Part shown: positions 58,162 through 64,000 of the stretch, in pieces
How positions within the stretch are numbered: position 1 is the first letter of the stretch
Layout of the letters: each line of letters opens with the position of its first letter
Origin: Saussurea involucrata
Lineage: Eukaryota; Streptophyta; Magnoliopsida; Asterales; Asteraceae
Length of the DNA stretch: 64,000 nucleotides
Direction of reading: 5' to 3'
Assembly: GCA_033807775.1 (NCBI GenBank)
Contig: CM066325.1
Coordinates: forward strand, 19,401,301 to 19,465,300
Notes under the pieces: generated by a model
Told to the model about the DNA's origin: nothing
Database searches by the model: none
What the model saw: the letters and a program-made list of their open reading frames with translations, nothing else
Program-made: the position numbers and the translations under genes

Positions 58162-61100
58162 ATGGTGAATAAACGAATTCCTGATTGGCTCAACAATTCC
58201 ATGTGGTCTTCTTCGACCACCAGCCCTCCTCCACCGCCTAAATCTCAATCAGAATATCAATCGTCGCCGCCTCAATCTCCGTCGCACGACGATCGCATCG
58301 GTACTTACACTTCCAAACCTTCCTCCGTTACTTCTTCGGATTCTTCTGTCAATGAACGGCGTGAATCGTTGCCGTCGCCTAGCTCAATGAGACCCGAATC
58401 CCCTTCTAAACCCGGTCCGGCTCCGAGGACGGAAGTTAGGGATCCGTTGACTAGTAGCGGCAGTAGTGATAATGACGTTAGTTCTCCTGTTGAAGACGTT
58501 TCTCGCCAGGCACAGCTATTACAAGAGGTTAGAAATTGTTTACGAACAAAATCAGAGTAGTTTTATGCTTTGATTTCTGGAAAACGTAAGCTTTATATGT
58601 TTATTTGAGGCAAATACGATTATTTAGGGTTGAATTTTGTTTTATTCTTGTTGAAATTTAAGATGTAACAGATATTAGTCGTGTGGATATAGTAATTTTA
58701 ACGTCATAGTATTGAAATTGAGAACAAATAAGATAAATCAGTAGTGATAACTGACTCATTTGTTGCTTGAGGTGTTAATTCAATTTATCTGCTTACTTCT
58801 GTGTAATGTAGCTTTCAAAGAAGATTATAAATTTGGGAGAGCTGCAAAGACTTGCTTCACAGGGTATTCCGGATGGTGCTGGTATTCGTTCTACTGTGTG
58901 GAAGGTTTGAGATGATATATGTTTTTGCTATGCATATAAAATGAAGTTTAATTGTCAATTTAGTGCAGATATCTGTTATAAAGATGATATTGTAAAAGGA
59001 GAAAGTTGGATCTCATGAAAGTGATTTGTGACGCCATCCCGTATAGCTTCTTACGGCTGGCGGAATCACCAATGTGTTCGGGATAACATGACTTTTTATT
59101 GTTGATGTTAAGGCATCACAAAGTCATTTTCTTTACAAGTTCAGTGGAATGGGAGGATTAATTTTTAACCTATTGATGCTTTCAGCTGTTGTTAGCATAT
59201 CTTCCGATTGATAAGGGCCTTTGGTCATCAGAATTGGCTAAGAAGAGGTCTCAGTACAAGCTTTTTAAAGAGGATCTTTTGAAGAATCCAGTAAGTTTTA
59301 GTTAAATAGCACTTATTGTAGAACTTTTAGGCCGTAGATAAAACACCTACTGATTGCTTGATGTATTTTGTGAAGAAAAGCTGAATTTGAGCAATCGTTT
59401 GGCAGTTATCTGCTTACTATATCATGTTTTAGTGACTTCTTCACATGTTGAAGTTGTGACTTCACTCATTTGCAACAACCATGAGTTTCATTTCATACAT
59501 GCATGATGAGAAAATTATAAAGAAGATGCAAATACAAACAAAATTAAATATAATGATGGTTCTAAAACTGTTCCATATTCCCCCATAGGAATCAAACCTA
59601 CAACTAAGCCCTAAGGTGTGCGTTTATACCACTAGGGCTAAACCCCCTTTTTTACAGGCTTTGATAAATACTTTAGCTGCTTTGAGGTCTAGAAGCAACT
59701 TATCATTAGCCTTGGCCTTGAGTTGAATTTAGAGAACCTCTATATCTTGTTTGGGGTTGGGGTTGGATTTGTTCGGTCAATCGGTCATCGTGTTCCAACT
59801 AACCTAATGATTAGAACAGTCAACTCATTTGGGTGGTTGAGTAACTTATCATTAGTTAGGGTGCGTTTGGTATGCAGACAAGATAGAACAGGATGAGACA
59901 AGACAAGATAGAACAGGATGAGACAGGACAAGATAGAACAGGACAGGACAACTGTTCAACGTTTGGTAAGACAGAACTGGACATAACAGATAATATGACC
60001 AATTTACCCCTAATAAGTTTTTTATACATTTTGATTAATTATGTAATTTATTAAATTATAATGAAATAAATATTTTTTTTATCAAAAACTATATTATTTA
60101 GAAAGATTTCTTCAAGCTGTTTAAAGTGACACCAAAATAAAAAGATCGTATAGTTTCCAATTATTATTTTCTAACCTTTTCTATATTTTTTACTATTAAT
60201 ATTTAATAATTTACATAAATTAATCAAAACATAGAAACTATATAAAACTAATATTTTGAGGACAGTAAAGTGAAAGTTTAAAGAGCATAAATTACAATTA
60301 ATAAAATTTAAAGAATGAATAAAATAAAAAAAGAAGGCGTATTTGATGTTTTAGAAAAGAATTATATTTTATTTTGAGGTTATATTGGTAAAACATAAGT
60401 TTGTTCCACCTTGTTCCATGGGGTGGGGGTGGAATAGGCCTGGTTCACTTTGTTCCACCATGTTCCTGTCTGTTCCACATAAATGTCCTGCCAAACGTGG
60501 GACAGTGATCCCTGTTCTGTCTTGTCCTGTGTACCAAACACGCCCTTAACGAATGGTATCCCATTCAAAATTTCCGTCTCTTAGATTTTCACATTATGTT
60601 CTTTTTTTCGTCGTTCACCACATAAAAGTAAAGTCTTTTGCATATTCTTAGTTTCAATTCGACTAGAGCAACAAATACATACCAAACCAAATAAAGGGAC
60701 TAGTCATAAAAGCTGTATGTGCTTTTCAAAGTTGTATTTATTTGCTCCAAATTTGGGATTCTGAATGTCTCTGTGGCTAGTCAGTCACAAGTCACAAGGA
60801 AATTGGAAGAGTCTACATCTTCTCAAAATGGTGAACAGACAAGGGATGGCAAGGGTTTACTCTCAAGGTCAGAGATACCTGAGGGGGAGCATCCTCTGAG
60901 TCTAGGGAAAACAAGCATCTGGAATCAATTCTTTCAGGTATAATCTTCAACAACATATGTATGGAATGATTTTTGTTTTCAATTCTTATCGTAAATCCTC
61001 TACAGATCTTGTATACCAATGATTGCACCTTCCTAAAATTAAAAGAACTTGATTTATGCTGTTCTGATATAAGGTTCATTCTTTGATGGTATGAAAATGA

Positions 61101-61800
61101 TAAAAAGGACCTAATTGTATTTGCATACTGATGACATGTGAATTTTTACGGCTAATTGTAGGACACTGAGATCATTGAACAGATAGACCGTGATGTGAAG
61201 CGCACACATCCGGACATGCATTTTTTCTCTGGTGACTCTGCTTCCGCAAAAGCTAACCAGGTAACTGAGGGGCTGTTTACCTAATCACTTACCCGGGTAA
61301 GTGCTTACCGGTAAAATTCAACACTATCGCTTACTTCCCGAGTAAAAATTTTAGTCCACCAAAATGGCATCGTATGCAACAATTTAGCCGGTAAGCGCTA
61401 ACCGTGGAAAGAGTCGTCGCACTCACTTACCGGGTAAGATTCTCGATCCTTGCTTCCGCTCCTCCCTGGTAAGATTCTTGGTGCTTGCCATATTCATTCG
61501 GTAAGTTAATGTGACTTGGTAACAACTTACCCGGGTAAGTGTTTTGTAAACGGCCCCTGACTATACTCTTGATCCGCCTAATGTTTATACTTTCTCTCAT
61601 TTATCTTATGGACATGTGAAATGATGAAATCCTGAGTTATATACGTGAGTTAAATAGTCTCATACTTTCAGGATGCTTTAAAAAATATACTGATTGTATA
61701 CGCGAAGCTGAACCCGGGTATAAGATACGTGCAAGGGATGAATGAAATTTTGGCTCCCTTGTTCTATGTGTTCAAGAATGACCCCAACGAGGACTTTGTG
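58162..61800 (+). CDS. TBC-domain Rab GTPase-activating protein, first six exons (continues beyond the window)
   Basis: Exons 58162-58527, 58812-58904, 59186-59290, 60785-60937, 61162-61260 and 61672-61800 join in phase to 315 aa, then a GTAAGT donor; later exons lie beyond 64000 or are not visible in 61801-64000. Residues 1-120 are Ser/Pro-rich and probably disordered. The TBC (Gyp1-like) domain starts near residue 125 (GIPDGAGIRSTVWKLLLAYL). Both catalytic fingers are present: IDRDVKRT with the arginine finger at residue 253, and RYVQGMNE with the glutamine finger at residue 293. Such proteins speed GTP hydrolysis by Rab GTPases in membrane traffic; the target Rab cannot be told. The exon 4 start was placed at 60785 to keep phase. 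It resembles TBC1D13-type plant proteins. Confidence 0.92.
59586..59645 (-). repeat. tRNA-like SINE fragment in TBC intron 3
   Basis: On the minus strand it has TAGCCCTAGTGGTATAAACG, A-box-like, and GGTTTGATTCC, B-box-like. Too short to be a gene; probably the head of a SINE. Confidence 0.5.
59859..60545. mobile_element. Tourist-type MITE in TBC intron 3
   Basis: Ends GGGTGCGTTTGGTATGC and GTACCAAACACGCCC; TTA flanks on both sides (59856-59858 and 60546-60548). The left end has about three copies of ACAAGATAGAACAGGATGAG. 687 bp. Confidence 0.75.
61269..61557. mobile_element. CGGTAAG MITE in TBC intron 5
   Basis: Ends GGGGCTGTTTAC and GTAAACGGCCCC; the trinucleotide TGA flanks it (61266-61268 and 61558-61560). 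It starts 9 bp after exon 5, just inside the donor site. Confidence 0.78.
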
Positions 61801-62017
61801 GTAAGTGAATATGTAATTTGCGATTGTCAAATTTGAATTTCTTATGTTTATATGCAACATTATTTTTTTACCATAATTATTAAGGAGAAATAGGTATGCA
61901 CCGGAAGGAGAAAATACTCTCTTTTGATGGCTTTTGACTAATTAAGCAACCAAAAGGTGTGTTCCAATATGTGAAGTTGAATGTTTTTTGGGGGGACAAA
62001 CTTTGAAGGAAACTTAG

Positions 62018-63165
62018 GGTCTGTTTGGAAAGAGCTTAAGGAGCTTAATAAGGCCAATATCTTATTCGCTAAGCCATGTGAACCTGTTTGGAAATGGCTG
62101 TAAGATATAGATGACAGCTTACCGAAAAAGTTATTTGAAGGAACATTTATACATACAGACAAGATATTTCCCATCCTACCCTTGTGAAACTCACGTTCCT
62201 CCCTCAAGCCCACCCCCTCAGTAAAAAGACCCAAATCGTCCTCCTCCTTATTGTCACCGCCCACAGCCTCCTTCTCTATCCTCCACGACATCGGCTGCTT
62301 ATCTCCTTCTCCTTACTGTTGCCGCCCTTACCTCCTCTTCTTTTATTCTGAAACTTTGAAAAAAACTTGAAATCTAGGGTTCTTGAGCCCATATCGGTAT
62401 GAAAAACAAAAGGATGGTTCTGAAAAAACTAAAAGACAAACGAAATATAAGGTTTAAAAATCTAGGGTTCTAAAAAAATAATAAGATGAATGTGGGTTTT
62501 GTAAAATCTAACTTGAATCAAGTTCGTCGTTCCAATGTGAATGGACGAATGGAGGTGCAATGTTTGGTGGATTGGAGGTGTAATGTTTGGTGAAATGAAG
62601 GTTCTTCGTCTTCTGCAAATTTTAATTAATTGGTGCCTTGGTGGGATGGAGTTGCAAGGCCTGTGGTAAACATTGGAGGGTCAACATTGATGGTGATTTT
62701 TTCCACATTGATTCTTTTTGGGTTTTTTTAGCTGCAATAGAGTTTGGAGATCAATAAAAGAAATTTTTAACTGCAATAGAGTTTGGAGATCAATAAGACA
62801 AGTTTTTTCCACATTGATTCTTTTTGGTTTTTTTTAACAAAATTTTTGGTAGTCCTTAGACATTCCAAAATTTGTTAAATAAATCATATAATTATAATCT
62901 TATTGAATTTATATAATTAAGTTTGATGAAGTTTTTTTATTTTAAAATTTGTTTAAATTGATAATATTTATTGTTAAGAATAAACCATTGGCACATTTAC
63001 CAAACAATTATGTTAATTAGTGCTTAATACACAATGAGGGTAAAATAGTCATTTTTGATGTTCAGACCGTTTGTTCAACACAACAAACAAACAACAAGAT
63101 ATCAGAATCCAGACAGACATCTATATACATACAGGACTTAATGAAAAACCAACCAAACAGCCCCT
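62018..63165. mobile_element. Long hAT-like element in TBC intron 6
   Basis: AGGGTCTGTTTGGAAAGAGC at the left and AAAACCAACCAAACAGCCCC at the right. The right end matches the GGGGCTGTTTGG MITE family. The middle has a direct repeat (TGCAATAGAGTTTGGAGATC twice near 62730-62790). No transposase. Confidence 0.6.
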
Positions 63166-63187
63166 TATTTCTGTATGAGACTGAGAG

Positions 63188-63497
63188 GGGCTGTTAATTT
63201 TTTTTACATTAAGCCCTGTATGAGTTAAGTAGTCTGTTTGGATACATCTGTCTTTTTGAGAGACCGGAGACCAATGGGTTTGAGGGAGGCAAAGAGAGGG
63301 TTAGACTATTTATGGGCGTTTCTGGTATTAATTTGTTTGGGGTGACTTAACGGGAACAAGTGAGGGGTCCTGGTTTATTCTATATAGCCATTTTAGCTTA
63401 CTGACTTAACGATTAAGCCGTAAAGAAACACTCATGTATGGCTGAGCGAATAAGCCGCCCAGACTATTAAGCTCATTAAGCTGTAAGTAAACAGCTA
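63188..63497. mobile_element. hAT-like MITE in TBC intron 6
   Basis: GGGGCTGTTAATTTTTTTTA, then TAAGCCCTGTATGAGTTAAG at the left; TTAAGCTGTAAGTAAACAGC at the right; family of 34668-34972. Confidence 0.65.
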
Positions 63498-63611
63498 ATG
63501 TCATTAGCAAAGAAACAGTAGTTTAAGTAGTTTGACCCTATAAATTGAAGTTCAGTCCATGTAAGATTAGAATTGGACAAAGGAAACAAAAAATACCATG
63601 GAAAAGAACAA

Positions 63612-63722
63612 GGCAACCGTACCAGATATTGTTTGCTTTATCCACACCTGGACTCATGGTTTTAAAACGCGTTTGATATAAGGCAACCTTTGTTCTCTTC
63701 CCCAACCAATGTGGGATCTCAC
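63612..63722 (-). repeat. TRIM solo LTR fragment
   Basis: On the plus strand it reads GGCAACCGTACCAGATATTG ... CCAATGTGGGATCTCAC, i.e. a minus-oriented LTR of the family at 40265-41492, lacking the first few bases of one end. Confidence 0.75.
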
Positions 63723-63810
63723 GCATCAAGAGCAAACAAACCAGGGTTCGGTGATCCTGTAGCTTTTCTGTTTTCAACTTTAAGGCTTATTTATGCAAAC
63801 AATAGTAAGT

Positions 63811-64000
63811 GGTTGTTTGGTTGGTTTTTCATTAACAGGCTGTTTGGCAGTTGCTGAATGGTTTAGTGCAGAATGATTAAGTGGTCAAAATGATTAAGAG
63901 GCTGTTATGATATAGTGAAAAATGAAATATGGTTGTTTGGTAATTGTTTAGAATGAAATCAGGGTGCTGAATGGTTAAGGGAGGTCCAGGATGCTAAATC
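63811..64000. mobile_element. Two hAT-like MITEs, one inserted in the other, cut by the window end
   Basis: GGTTGTTTGGTTGGTTTTTC at 63813 begins one family. At 63831 the sequence switches to GCTGTTTGGCAGTTGCTGAA, the family at 34284-34595, which runs to the window end. Confidence 0.6.

Overview
This is nuclear DNA of a flowering plant, very probably a eudicot. Evidence: GT-AG introns in recognisable plant genes, intron-containing tRNA-Tyr genes, and plant transposon families (MULE, PIF/Harbinger, hAT, Sirevirus-like copia, TRIM, Au-like SINE). An asterid is a guess only; nothing seen fixes the family.

Layout. 1-24 kb and 29-42 kb are almost entirely transposon-derived. At 1.6-16.2 kb a decayed Mutator-like element (minus strand) has its transposase gene split by a 2.7-kb solo LTR, which itself holds a 2.2-kb solo LTR and a 6.6-kb Sirevirus-like retrotransposon; all but the MULE have perfect target duplications, and the MULE has an 8/9 match. 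At 16.3-22.5 kb are three fold-back elements with perfect 9-bp duplications; the two large ones are mirror images, and the second sits in a Harbinger remnant. At 29.0-33.3 kb is a second, minus-strand Sirevirus-like element that keeps only gag. Two tRNA-Tyr genes lie at 37.8-38.2 kb. A head-to-head TRIM array lies at 40.3-41.5 kb.

Genes. Four host protein genes, all on the plus strand, were rebuilt exon by exon with reading phase checked at each junction: an X8-domain, probably GPI-anchored plasmodesmal callose-binding-like protein (24820-28390, 3 exons, 196 aa); the ER lumen K/HDEL receptor ERD2 (42893-47143, 6 exons, 215 aa); a zinc-finger/UBA/PUB-domain protein (49809-54947, 12 exons, 413 aa); and the first six exons of a TBC-domain Rab GTPase-activating protein (from 58162, running off the right edge). 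They act in unrelated processes (wall, ER retrieval, ubiquitin/CDC48, Rab traffic). Their larger introns are loaded with MITEs.

Most unusual signals: (1) both Sirevirus-like elements carry pairs of the palindrome GCGGTATACCGC (or its GGTATACC core) set 21-22 bp apart, in the LTRs and, in the first element, again in front of its 3' ORF; (2) the TRIM array has U5-type termini at both outer ends and one shared 5-bp target duplication; (3) two 2.1-kb fold-back elements form a nested inverted repeat with independent target duplications; (4) tandem duplications in the X8 gene copy its first 5' splice site.
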